NCBI RefSeq assembly: GCF_019834675.1
Contig: NZ_JABUBU010000014.1
Span: 1 to 64,000, forward strand
Reading direction: 5' to 3'
Source: Rhodococcoides corynebacterioides
Lineage (GTDB): Bacteria; Actinomycetota; Actinomycetes; Mycobacteriales; Mycobacteriaceae
DNA length: 64,000 nt
Of the stretch, positions 45,729-62,210 are shown one piece after another. Position 1 is the first letter of the stretch. Each line of letters opens with the position of its first letter. Made by a program: the position numbers and the translations under genes. The notes under the pieces are model-generated. The model had not been told where the DNA came from and searched no databases. It saw only the letters and a program-made list of their open reading frames with translations.

Positions 45729-46750
45729 TGGAGTCCCGTCGCAAGCCGGCCGTCGCGGGTGCCCTCGGCATCTTCCTCATCCTGATGGCCACGATGAGTG
45801 CGTTCTTCCTGGACTCGCTGCCCATCATCGGGGCGAGCACCAAGTACACGGCCAACTTCTCCGAGGCCGCCGGGCTGCGCGCGAGCAACGAGGTGCGCAT
45901 CGCCGGCGTGAAGGTCGGCAAGGTCACCGACGTCTCCCTCGAGGGCGACAAGGTCGCCGTCGAGTTCACCGTCGACGACGCGTGGGTGGGCGACCGGACG
46001 TCGGCGTCCATTCAGATCAAGACGGTGCTGGGGCAGAAGTACCTCTCGCTCGAGCCGAAGGGCGACGAGCGGCTGAACCCGCGCGACGTCATTCCGATCG
46101 AGCGCACCACGGCGCCGTACGACGTCATCGACGCGTTCTCCGACGCCGCCCGGACCACCGGGGACATCGACACCACGCAGTTGGCGACGAGCATGGAAAC
46201 GCTCTCGCAGGCGTTCTCCGAGACCCCGGAGAACATCCGCGCCTCCCTCGACGGCGTGACCCGGCTGTCGGAGACCATCGCCTCCCGCGACGACCAGCTC
46301 TCGAAGCTGTTCGCGGCGACCAACACCACGACCAAGGTCCTCGCCGACCGCAACCAGGAATTCACCCGGTTGATCGGTGACGCGTCGGTTCTGGTGCAGG
46401 AGCTCAACAACCGGCAGCAGTCGATCTCGCAGCTGCTGATCGGAACCCAGCGCGTCTCGCGCGAGCTCACCGGGCTGGTGCGGGACAACGAGGCACAGAT
46501 CGGGCCCGCGCTCGCGTCGCTCGGTCAGGTGATCGAGACGCTCCGCAGCAACAACGAGAACATCGCCCGCGCCATCGAGTTGTACGAGCCGTTCGTGCGG
46601 CTCTACACCAACATCGTCGGCAACGGCCGGTGGTTCGACCAGGTCATCGTCAACACGTTCCCGCCGGGTCTTCCCGACATTCCGGGCTACCGGGAACCGA
46701 TCCGCACGCTGGGTGTGGATCCCGTTCGCAGTCCGGGAGCAGGCCAGTGA
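45728..46750 (+). CDS. mceC: Mce-family protein MceC
   Basis: A 340-aa Mce protein with an N-terminal membrane helix (about residues 10-29), the MCE domain (NEVRIAGVKVGKVTDVSL) and a coiled helical region that ends at LYTNIVGNGRWFDQV, followed by a short Pro/Gly tail. This is shorter than mycobacterial MceC proteins, which carry long Pro-rich tails. The start overlaps mceB and the stop overlaps mceD. Confidence 0.94.
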   Translation: MESRRKPAVAGALGIFLILMATMSAFFLDSLPIIGASTKYTANFSEAAGLRASNEVRIAGVKVGKVTDVSLEGDKVAVEFTVDDAWVGDRTSASIQIKTVLGQKYLSLEPKGDERLNPRDVIPIERTTAPYDVIDAFSDAARTTGDIDTTQLATSMETLSQAFSETPENIRASLDGVTRLSETIASRDDQLSKLFAATNTTTKVLADRNQEFTRLIGDASVLVQELNNRQQSISQLLIGTQRVSRELTGLVRDNEAQIGPALASLGQVIETLRSNNENIARAIELYEPFVRLYTNIVGNGRWFDQVIVNTFPPGLPDIPGYREPIRTLGVDPVRSPGAGQ

Positions 46751-48021
46751 CCGCCGAGCAGGGTACGCAGAGTTCGAGGTTCACCAAGCGCAGCCTCGGG
46801 CTGATCGCGGCCGTCGTGGCCGTCGTCGTGGTGGTCGTGTTCGCGCTGTGGTGGGCGTTCACCCGGCTCGGGACGACGACGATCACCACGTACTTCGACA
46901 AGTCCGTCGGCGTCTACGAGGGCACCGAGGTGCGGGTGCTCGGCGTGAAGGTCGGCGAGGTGACCAAGGTCGAGGGACTCGGCGACCAGGTGCAGGTCGA
47001 CCTGCGGGTCGACCGCGGCGTCGACATCCCGGCGACCGCGCGTGCGGTGCAGATCGCGCCGTCGGTGGTCGCGGATCGGTACGTCCAGCTCGCGCCGGCG
47101 TACACGGGCGGCGAGAAGATGGAGTCGGGCGCGGTCATTCCCCGCGAGCGCACGGCCACCCCGGTCGAGGTCGACGAGCTGTACACGAGCATCGACCAGC
47201 TCTCCGAGGCTCTCGGTCCCAACGGCGCCAACCGCAACGGCGCCGTCTCCGATCTGGTGACGACGGGTGCGCGCAACCTCGAGGGCAACGGCGAGGCCCT
47301 GAACGACACGCTGACCCAGCTGTCCGGCGCCGTCGACACGCTCGATTCCTACCGCGGCGACCTGTTCGGCACGGTCCAGAACCTGCAGACCTTCGTCAGC
47401 GCGCTGGCGGCCAACGATCAGCAGGTGCGGGCGTTCAACGAACAGCTGTCCTCCCTGACCGGCTTCCTGGCGGGCGAGCGGGAGAACCTGTCGCAGGCGC
47501 TGCAGCAACTGTCGGTGACGCTCGGCGACGTGGCGGGCTTCGTCCGCGACAACCGCGATCAGCTGGGCGCGGACCTCGACGCCCTCGCGCCCACCACGCA
47601 ATTGCTGGCGGACAATCGGGACAAGCTGGCCGACACGCTGACCTTGCTCCCGCTGGCCGTCGCCAACGTCGCCAACTCCTACAACGCGGAGAACGGGTCG
47701 CTGGACGCGCGCCTGATCTTCAACGAGCTCCAGGACCCGAAGACGTTCGTGTGCAGCCTGATCGATCTGCAGAAGCTGCGTCCGGGCGATCCGCAGTTCG
47801 AGGCGCTCGGCCGGCAGATGCAGCCGATCGTCGACAACTGCGGGGCCATCGTCGACCAGGCCGTCGCCGGGGTGAAGACCCCGACGCTGGTGCTGCCGTT
47901 CGGTCTGCTCTCCGCCGACAACATCCAGCGGAACGTCGAGCCGGGCACGGTGCCGGGCAACCCGTCGCCGCGCCTCGATCTGAACCTGCCCGGACTGTCC
48001 ATCCCGCAGGAAGGGGAGTGA
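46747..48021 (+). CDS. mceD: Mce-family protein MceD
   Basis: A 424-aa Mce protein from GTG 46747. A valine-rich membrane helix (about residues 18-40) is followed by the MCE domain (EGTEVRVLGVKVGEVTKVEG), a long helical stretch and a C-terminal region with CSLIDLQKLRPGD and a cysteine in VDNCGAIVD. The overlap with mceC (GTGA) and mceE shows tight coupling. Confidence 0.94.
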   Translation: MTAEQGTQSSRFTKRSLGLIAAVVAVVVVVVFALWWAFTRLGTTTITTYFDKSVGVYEGTEVRVLGVKVGEVTKVEGLGDQVQVDLRVDRGVDIPATARAVQIAPSVVADRYVQLAPAYTGGEKMESGAVIPRERTATPVEVDELYTSIDQLSEALGPNGANRNGAVSDLVTTGARNLEGNGEALNDTLTQLSGAVDTLDSYRGDLFGTVQNLQTFVSALAANDQQVRAFNEQLSSLTGFLAGERENLSQALQQLSVTLGDVAGFVRDNRDQLGADLDALAPTTQLLADNRDKLADTLTLLPLAVANVANSYNAENGSLDARLIFNELQDPKTFVCSLIDLQKLRPGDPQFEALGRQMQPIVDNCGAIVDQAVAGVKTPTLVLPFGLLSADNIQRNVEPGTVPGNPSPRLDLNLPGLSIPQEGE

Positions 48022-49319
48022 CCGTGCGCGTCACGCGTAACTCGACTCGCCGCGCGCGCGGTGTCGTCGTCGCGTCGGGTGCCTGTGTGGTGGCCCTGAC
48101 CGTGGGGGCCTGCGGGTCCGAGGGCGTCTACGGCATCCCGCTGCCCGGCGGCGCCGACGTGGGGTCCGAGCCGCTCCGGCTCACCCTGCAGTTCGACGAC
48201 GTGCTCGACCTGGTGCCGCAGTCGACGGTCAAGGTCGACGGCGTCGAGGTCGGCCGCGTCACCGACATCTCGGTCCCCGGGGACTCGTGGATCGCGAACG
48301 TCCAGGTGGAGGTCAACAACTCCGTCGACCTGCCGGCCAACGCGACCGCGTCGATCCAGCAGACCAACCTCCTCGGCGAGAAGTTCGTGCAGCTGTCGGT
48401 GCCCGAGGAGGACGCCGACGAGGCGCGCCTCATCGGCGGCGACACCATCCCGGTCGAGCGCACCCGCCACGCCACCGACATCGAGCAGGTGTTCGGGGCG
48501 CTGTCGATGCTGCTCAACGGGGGCGGCGTCGCGCAGCTCGCGCCGATCGTCAAGGAACTGAACACCGCGACGTCCGGCCGCGAGGATCGCCTGCGGTCGC
48601 TCATCGAGCAGGCGAACACCCTGATCGGCGGACTCGAGGAGCAGAAGGGCGACATCACGCGCGCCCTCGACGGGCTCGACGTGCTCACGGGCACGCTGAA
48701 CCAGCAGACCGAGAAGATCGATCGCATCCTCGCCGATCTGCCCGTCGCGACCGAGGTCCTCGAGCAGCAGCGTCCGCAGCTCACGCAGTTGCTCACCCAG
48801 CTGGACCGTCTCGGCGAGGTGGGTACCGACGTCATCGAGCGCAGCAAGGACGATCTCATCGCCGACCTGCGGGCTCTGCGGCCGACGCTGCAGGAGTTGG
48901 CGACGTACGGCGACGAGTTGGTCACCGACCTCGCCTTCGTGCCGACGTTCCCGTTCCCGGACGGCGTCGAGAAGATCGCCCAGGGCAACTCGGTGAACCT
49001 GTTCATCAGTGCCGATCTGCAGATCGGCAACCAGCTGAGCACGTTCGGTGTGGGCGAGGGCAATCCGGTCTACAGCCCGCCGCGCAACGGTGACCCCAAG
49101 CCGCGGGTGGATCCGTCCAACCCGTACTACAACGGCAACGGTCCGCGGCCGGGATGGCCGACGGTGTCGCTGCTGCCGCTGCCCCCGGTGATTCCGTCGC
49201 CGACTCCGGCGCCGGGTGTTCCGGCCGCCGCGCCGCCGGCGGCGAATCCGCTCGACGGCATCCTCGAACAATTCGGTATCGGCGCTGCCCCCGGCGCGCA
49301 GCCGGGAGGTGGACAGTGA
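48018..49319 (+). CDS. mceE: Mce-family lipoprotein MceE
   Basis: A 433-aa lipoprotein, the LprK-like member of the operon. The signal peptide ends in the lipobox VGAC with lipidated Cys32 when the start is GTG 48018; GTG 48024 is also possible. The MCE domain includes STVKVDGVEVGRVTDISV, followed by a helical region and a Pro/Ala-rich tail ending in GAAPGAQPGGGQ. It overlaps mceD and mceF by 4 bp each. Confidence 0.94.
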   Translation: MTVRVTRNSTRRARGVVVASGACVVALTVGACGSEGVYGIPLPGGADVGSEPLRLTLQFDDVLDLVPQSTVKVDGVEVGRVTDISVPGDSWIANVQVEVNNSVDLPANATASIQQTNLLGEKFVQLSVPEEDADEARLIGGDTIPVERTRHATDIEQVFGALSMLLNGGGVAQLAPIVKELNTATSGREDRLRSLIEQANTLIGGLEEQKGDITRALDGLDVLTGTLNQQTEKIDRILADLPVATEVLEQQRPQLTQLLTQLDRLGEVGTDVIERSKDDLIADLRALRPTLQELATYGDELVTDLAFVPTFPFPDGVEKIAQGNSVNLFISADLQIGNQLSTFGVGEGNPVYSPPRNGDPKPRVDPSNPYYNGNGPRPGWPTVSLLPLPPVIPSPTPAPGVPAAAPPAANPLDGILEQFGIGAAPGAQPGGGQ

Positions 49320-50566
49320 GATCGAAGTTGGTCAGCGGTCAGCTGATCGCGTTCGTGGTGATCGCGCTGCTCGGCATCGTCTACGTCGGCGCGAAGTACG
49401 TCCGCATCGATCAGCTGCTCGGATTCGGGCAGTACCAGGTGACCGGGCAGTTCGCGGACTCCGGCGGCATCTTCCAGAACGCCGAGGTCACGTACCGCGG
49501 CATTCCGGTCGGCCGGGTCGGCGCCCTGTCGCTCACCGAGGACGGTGTCGACGTCACGCTGAACCTGGAGAAGGGCGGCCCGGACATTCCGTCCGACACC
49601 GTGGCCGTGGTGGCCAACCGCTCCGCGATCGGTGAGCAGTACGTCGACCTGCAGCCGCGGACCGATCAGGGTCCCTACCTCGAGGACGGGTCGACCATCG
49701 CGCAGGCCGACACCTCGACGCCGACGCCGGTCGAGGACCTGCTGCGCAACGTCGACACGCTCGCGTCGTCGGTCCCCAAGGACGATCTGCGGACGCTGGT
49801 CACCGAGCTCGGTGCCGGGTTCGAGGGCACGGGGACGGCCCTGGCCGGTCTCGTCGATTCGCTCGACACGTTCTCGCAGGACGGACTGTCCAACCTGCCG
49901 CAGACGTTGACGCTGATCCGGGACAGCCGGGTGGTGCTGGACACGCAGAGCGAGCAGTCGTCGGCGATCCAGCAGTTCAGCTCCGACCTCGCGTTGGTCA
50001 CGGCGCAGCTGCGCTCCAACGATCCGGACATCCGACGGCTCATCGACAACGGCATTCCGTTCGCCGACGAGACCAGCGCGCTGGTCGATCGGGCCGGTCC
50101 GGGGCTCACGACCAACCTCACCAACCTGGCCGGGGTCAGCGAGGCGCTCAGCCCGCGGACGTTCGCTCTGCGGCCGCTGCTGCAGTTCCTGCCCGCCCTG
50201 GCGCAGGGTGCGAACTCGGTGAGCCCGGGTGACGGCACCATCCACTTCGGCATCGCGCTCGAGGTGAACAACCCGCCGTCGTGCACGCAGGGGTACGAGG
50301 GCACGCAGGCCATCATCGACGCCGAGTACGCCCGCAACCCCGACTTCGATCCGACGCAGCAGGACTTCCCGATCAACCTGGACGCCAACTGCACGGTGCC
50401 GCAGGGCTCGCTCACGGGCGTGCGCGGGGCCAACAGCGTCCGGTTCGCCGATCCGAACATCCCGCAGCCGTGGGACGGCAAGCCGAAGGTGGCGCCGGAC
50501 CCCATCGACCTGAACCCCATCGCGACGCAGCTGGCGGCGCTGCTGGGTGTGACGGTTCGTCCCTGA
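49316..50566 (+). CDS. mceF: Mce-family protein MceF
   Basis: A 416-aa Mce protein. A short membrane helix (about residues 9-27) is followed by the MCE domain (AEVTYRGIPVGRVGALSL), helices and a cysteine-containing C-terminal domain (NPPSCTQGYEG, LDANCTVPQG). GGGAGGTGGACA precedes GTG 49316. It is the last of the six Mce proteins. A perfect hairpin follows the stop, before the Mce-associated genes. Confidence 0.94.
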   Translation: MRSKLVSGQLIAFVVIALLGIVYVGAKYVRIDQLLGFGQYQVTGQFADSGGIFQNAEVTYRGIPVGRVGALSLTEDGVDVTLNLEKGGPDIPSDTVAVVANRSAIGEQYVDLQPRTDQGPYLEDGSTIAQADTSTPTPVEDLLRNVDTLASSVPKDDLRTLVTELGAGFEGTGTALAGLVDSLDTFSQDGLSNLPQTLTLIRDSRVVLDTQSEQSSAIQQFSSDLALVTAQLRSNDPDIRRLIDNGIPFADETSALVDRAGPGLTTNLTNLAGVSEALSPRTFALRPLLQFLPALAQGANSVSPGDGTIHFGIALEVNNPPSCTQGYEGTQAIIDAEYARNPDFDPTQQDFPINLDANCTVPQGSLTGVRGANSVRFADPNIPQPWDGKPKVAPDPIDLNPIATQLAALLGVTVRP

Positions 50567-50591
50567 CGGGTGTCGTCGTCGACGGTGGTGG

Positions 50592-50617
50592 CCACCGGTC
50601 CCTCGGGGGACCGGTGG
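50592..50617 (+). terminator. Hairpin between mceF and the Mce-associated genes
   Basis: CCACCGGTCC pairs perfectly with GGACCGGTGG around the loop CTCGGG. No U tract follows. It may partly terminate or protect the mRNA. TAGGGT at 50629-50634 lies 6 nt before the next GTG and could be a -10 for a leaderless transcript. Confidence 0.6.
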
Positions 50618-50640
50618 TTACCGCCTAGTAGGGTGGCGCT

Positions 50641-51288
50641 GTGACGCCAACCACCTCCACCCCGCGCACGCGACGGTCCCGGCTCGTCGTGGTCGTGGCC
50701 GCCGTCTGTGTGGTCGCGGCCGTTCTCGCCGTCGTCTCGGCCGTGTTCTGGTTCCTCGCGTACCGCGAGTCCTCGTCCGCGAGCACGCGGGACGACGCGC
50801 TCGCCGGCGCTCGTCAGGCCGCGATCAATCTCAACTCGGTCGACGCCAACGATCTCGACAAGACGTTCGCCGACATCGAGTCGTCGATCACCGGCGACGA
50901 GCTCACCAACGGCCTCAACGACACGCGCGAGCAGTTCCGCCAGCAGTTCGCCGACACGAACGTCGTGACGACGGCGTCGGTCCAGCACGCGACGCTCGTC
51001 GGTTTCTCGGCCGACGAGGGCACGGCGCAGTCGCTCATCGTGCTGACGACCGACACCACCAAGCCCAGCGGTACCGAGCGGTATCAGAGCACCCTGCGGC
51101 TCGAGTTGGCCGACGACGACGGCACCTGGAAGGCCACGCGCATCCAGCCGATCGGCAAGCGCATCCCGTTGCAGCTGCCGCAGTCCGCGCCGACCGACCC
51201 CGCCGCACCCGCCGATCCGGCTGCACCTGCCGACCCCGCTGCACCTGCCGACCCGGCGGCCCCCGCCGCGCCGTCCGGCGGCCAGTGA
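50641..51288 (+). CDS. Mce-associated membrane protein (Mas-like), first copy
   Basis: A 215-aa protein with a single N-terminal membrane helix (about residues 17-42) and an extracytoplasmic NTF2-like domain, the usual form of Mce-associated proteins that stabilise Mce complexes. The last 35 residues are a Pro/Ala tail with four AAPADP-like repeats. The GTG start has no ribosome binding site. The next gene begins 20 bp later. Confidence 0.88.
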   Translation: MTPTTSTPRTRRSRLVVVVAAVCVVAAVLAVVSAVFWFLAYRESSSASTRDDALAGARQAAINLNSVDANDLDKTFADIESSITGDELTNGLNDTREQFRQQFADTNVVTTASVQHATLVGFSADEGTAQSLIVLTTDTTKPSGTERYQSTLRLELADDDGTWKATRIQPIGKRIPLQLPQSAPTDPAAPADPAAPADPAAPADPAAPAAPSGGQ

Positions 51289-51307
51289 TCCCGCGCTAGG
51301 AGAATCC

Positions 51308-52084
<777 letters not shown>

Positions 52085-52618
52085 CCGACCGATCCCCGAC
52101 CCGAAACGCCGCGCGCGCTCTTGACGCGGGGCGTCCGGGAGTCCACTCTGATTACCGGATTCGTCCACGAACCCGGTTTCGAGCGGGTCGTCGCCGGGGT
52201 ACATTTCGTCGGAGACGCCACCCGATCGGTCTCGATCACGGGTCGGGTGGTGAGTTCGATCGCCGAGATTTCTGGGCGACGCCGGAGCAAATGGAGGCAC
52301 CGGGCGTCGACAGCGGGTCTCGGCGGAGCCTGTCTCCGGCGTGTTCGACCACGCCGTACTGCCGTCGGTGCAGTGCGCCGTCCGGCGTCCGAGACCCACG
52401 CGTGTTGCCATGTCCGCGTTTCTGGGGTACTTTTGGACGTTGCGCTGGGTGCCTCCTGTCATTCTCCAGACTCCGCCTCGATGGACACGTGTGTCGATCG
52501 CTGCCGAGCGAGGGCTTCGTACGGGTCGTGACCAGCGGAGTTCCCACTCGAAAAGCAGATACAGCGACGGTCGCGCAGTGCAGCAAGCGGCCCGCGTGAG
52601 GTGCTGGAAGGACGCATC
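52085..52618 (+). promoter_or_regulatory. rpoB upstream region
   Basis: The 534-bp gap between the mce operon and rpoB contains no convincing gene. A weak hairpin (52106-52134) may end the mce transcript. TTGACG at 52121-52126 with CACTCT 17 nt downstream is a poor second promoter candidate. The main promoter is annotated at 52405-52433, leaving an rpoB leader of about 180 nt. Confidence 0.6.
52405..52433 (+). promoter_or_regulatory. rpoB-rpoC promoter
   Basis: TTGCCA (52405-52410) and TACTTT (52428-52433) have the ideal 17-nt spacer. This is the best housekeeping promoter in the region and lies about 185 bp before the rpoB start. Confidence 0.72.
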
Positions 52619-56107
<3,489 letters not shown>

Positions 56108-56114
56108 TCGGTGA

Positions 56115-56147
56115 CCGGCCGGCGCGACCACGCGTCGCGCCGGCCGG
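56115..56147 (+). terminator. Perfect 14-bp hairpin between rpoB and rpoC
   Basis: CCGGCCGGCGCGAC pairs perfectly with GTCGCGCCGGCCGG around a 5-nt loop. No U tract follows. Since rpoC must be expressed with rpoB, it is more likely a processing, stability or partial attenuation element than a full stop. Confidence 0.6.
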
Positions 56148-56206
56148 GCCGCCGACCACGAGCAGCAGCAGGAAACTATCCCTGAGAAGGGGAAAGGAAG
56201 TACGAC

Positions 56207-60163
<3,957 letters not shown>

Positions 60164-60199
60164 ATCGGTAGCGCACGGTTCGACACGAACCGACACAGG

Positions 60200-60235
60200 C
60201 TCGGCCCCGCACTCGCTCGTGAGTGCGGGGCCGAG
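60200..60235 (+). terminator. rpoC terminator
   Basis: CTCGGCCCCGCACTC pairs perfectly with GAGTGCGGGGCCGAG around a 6-nt loop, 36 bp after the rpoC stop. Confidence 0.92.
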
Positions 60236-60302
60236 TCGCGTTCGGGGCGCCGGTCGATCTCGAGAGCGATGAGTTTCCCTTCGCCGCGCGGTCGGTACCA
60301 CC

Positions 60303-60692
60303 ATGACCGAGCAGAAGAGCACCATCACGAACATCGGCGTGGCCATGTTCACCGTCGCGGACCAGGACAAGGCCCTCGACTTCTACACCCGTGTCCTCGG
60401 GTTCGAGGTGCGCGGTGACACCCGTTTCGGGCCCGACGGCGAGTACCGGTGGCTCGAGGTCGCCCCGGTGGGGTCGACGGCGCGGCTGGCGCTGAACCCG
60501 CCGATGTTCGACAGTCCCGGCGGATCCGCCATCGGGGTCGAGACCGCCGACGTGCGCGCCGAGCACGCTCGCCTGTCGGCGATCGACGGCGTCGAGCTCG
60601 ACCCGATCGGCGAGGACGACGACCCGAACGTGCCGCCGATGTTCATGCTGCGCGATCCCGACGGCAACATGATCACTGTCGTCCAGGCCTGA
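60303..60692 (+). CDS. VOC-family protein (glyoxalase/bleomycin-resistance fold)
   Basis: A 129-aa VOC protein (MTEQKSTITNIGVAMFTVAD). The first module ends at YRWLEVAPVG and the second at MLRDPDGNMITVVQA, with the canonical DPDGN turn. It is not closely similar to the VOC protein in the men operon. It stands alone downstream of the rpoC terminator and converges on a small membrane gene. Substrate unknown. Confidence 0.9.
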   Translation: MTEQKSTITNIGVAMFTVADQDKALDFYTRVLGFEVRGDTRFGPDGEYRWLEVAPVGSTARLALNPPMFDSPGGSAIGVETADVRAEHARLSAIDGVELDPIGEDDDPNVPPMFMLRDPDGNMITVVQA

Positions 60693-60706
60693 GCCGGCCC
60701 GACCCG

Positions 60707-61081
60707 CTACCGCACCGTCATCGTTGGGAGGGACAGGCTCACCAGCATCAGCGCGAAGAGGAACCACGCCGCGCCCTGCCAGATCGGCCAGGTTCCGCCG
60801 TGCCGGTAGGAGCGGTAGCCGACGACCAGGGCGCCGATCGCGCCCACCAGGCAGACACCGGGGACGATCGCGGCGACGACGACGTTCGAGGCGCCCGTCG
60901 CCAGGAAGACCGCGAGCGCGATCGCGGCCACGCCGACGGCGGTCACGACGTACAGGGCGGCGTGTCGCAGCGCGGCCGGATCGCGCCACCGCTTCTCGAC
61001 GTCGCGGGTGCTCATGTCGTCGGCGGTTCGTTCCCTGCCGGGGTCGGTCCGGTCGCGGTCGGTCCTGTCGGGGTCGGTCAT
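60707..61081 (-). CDS. Small membrane protein, three predicted helices
   Basis: A 124-aa hypothetical protein. A hydrophilic N-terminus with repeated Asp/Arg/Thr (DPDRTDRDRTDPGR) is followed by membrane helices at about residues 40-60, 65-86 and 98-117. ATG 61081 is taken as start; ATG 61015 (MSTRDVEKRW) would drop the repeat and is also plausible. It lies downstream of, and in line with, the endonuclease/exonuclease/phosphatase-family gene. No family recognised. Confidence 0.75.
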   Translation of the reverse strand: MTDPDRTDRDRTDPGRERTADDMSTRDVEKRWRDPAALRHAALYVVTAVGVAAIALAVFLATGASNVVVAAIVPGVCLVGAIGALVVGYRSYRHGGTWPIWQGAAWFLFALMLVSLSLPTMTVR

Positions 61082-61110
61082 ATACGTTGCGGTACCCGAT
61101 TCGTGTGCCG

Positions 61111-62121
61111 TCAGACGCGCAGGTCCACCCACACCAGGCGGTGATCGCCGGCACCGATCGCGTCGGCACCGGGCTCGCCGGGTGCCGGCCAGAACACGCC
61201 GGAGTCGGTCACCTCGAGGTCGTCGCTGGGCAGGACGTAGTCGACGCGCAGTCGGCCGACCCGCGGGCCGAAGTCGGCGGTGTCGGTGCCGTGGGCCGCG
61301 GACGCGGGACGGGAATCCCGGACGCGCGGCGCGGTGAGCAGCCGGTCGATCGCGCCGGGGTAGGAGTCACCCTTCTCCGGGTCGGCGTTCTGGTCTCCCA
61401 GGACGACGAACGACGCGCCGTCGGCCAGACCGCCGGCGACCCCGGCGTCGTCCACCGGGTACGTCGCCCCGGCGAGGTAGTCGGCGGTGAACCGGATCTC
61501 GTCGTGGTTCCGGCGTCCGTTGCGATCCTCGGGGCCGTCGAACGTCGGCGGCGTGGGGTGCGAGACGAGCAGGTGCACGGTGCGATTCCCGACCGTGACG
61601 GGCACGTCCCAGTGCGACTTGCTCGACAGGCGCAGCGCGTCGGCGTTCTCGCCGTAGTACTCGCGGGGCAGGAGCGAGTCCGGCTGGTCGGCCCACCGGA
61701 ACTGCTGGAAGGTCCGCACCGCGGCGGTGTCCAGCGGGAAGCGCGAGAGCACGACCATGCCGTACTGGCCGGGAAACGCCCCGAATCCCCAGGCGTCGCC
61801 GGGGCCGTCCGTCCGACCGTCCCCGTCGAGGTCCCGCCCGGACGGCTCTCCGGTGTTGACCGGCGCGGAGAAGACGTACGGGTAGTCGACGGCCTCGGCG
61901 CCGCCGCGGCCCACGGCGAGGACGTCGCGGAGTGCCTCGGCGGTGCCGTCGGCGTGGTCGACCTCGTTGACCAGCAGTACGTCGGGGGCGGCGCGCTGGA
62001 TCACCTCGGCCGCGGCGAGGAGCTGCGGGTCCGTCCCCTCGGCCAGCTCGGTGGCCAGCTGTCCGGCGGCGGGGCGGTTCAGGCTGGCGTTGTACGTCGC
62101 CACGCGCAGGAGACGGCTCAC
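61111..62121 (-). CDS. Endonuclease/exonuclease/phosphatase family protein
   Basis: A 336-aa protein of the EEP fold. RVATYNASLNR is the first metal-binding Asn strand, VLLVNEVDHAD holds the catalytic Glu, LLVSHPTPPTFDG the His region, FVVLGDQNADP the Asp-x-Asn pair and GAGDHRLVWVDL the terminal Asp-His. An Asp/Gly-rich insert (GRDLDGDGRTDGPGD) may bind calcium. The start is uncertain: GTG 62121 is chosen, with ATG 62175 also open. It is divergent from the phosphatase gene, and both suggest phosphate ester hydrolysis. No signal peptide was seen with the chosen start. Confidence 0.87.
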   Translation of the reverse strand: MSRLLRVATYNASLNRPAAGQLATELAEGTDPQLLAAAEVIQRAAPDVLLVNEVDHADGTAEALRDVLAVGRGGAEAVDYPYVFSAPVNTGEPSGRDLDGDGRTDGPGDAWGFGAFPGQYGMVVLSRFPLDTAAVRTFQQFRWADQPDSLLPREYYGENADALRLSSKSHWDVPVTVGNRTVHLLVSHPTPPTFDGPEDRNGRRNHDEIRFTADYLAGATYPVDDAGVAGGLADGASFVVLGDQNADPEKGDSYPGAIDRLLTAPRVRDSRPASAAHGTDTADFGPRVGRLRVDYVLPSDDLEVTDSGVFWPAPGEPGADAIGAGDHRLVWVDLRV

Positions 62122-62210
62122 GACGGTGAACGCTACGTGACGACCGTCGTCGACGAATCGTCGTCGGACCGCCAACTGCCGTTCGTGTCGGCGAGGCAGG
62201 GTCGAGTCCC

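Noticed and set aside
52121..52531. Possible 136-aa gene in the rpoB upstream region
   Set aside because: The frame has no ribosome binding site, has unusual composition for this genome and covers the well-formed rpoB promoter at 52405-52433.
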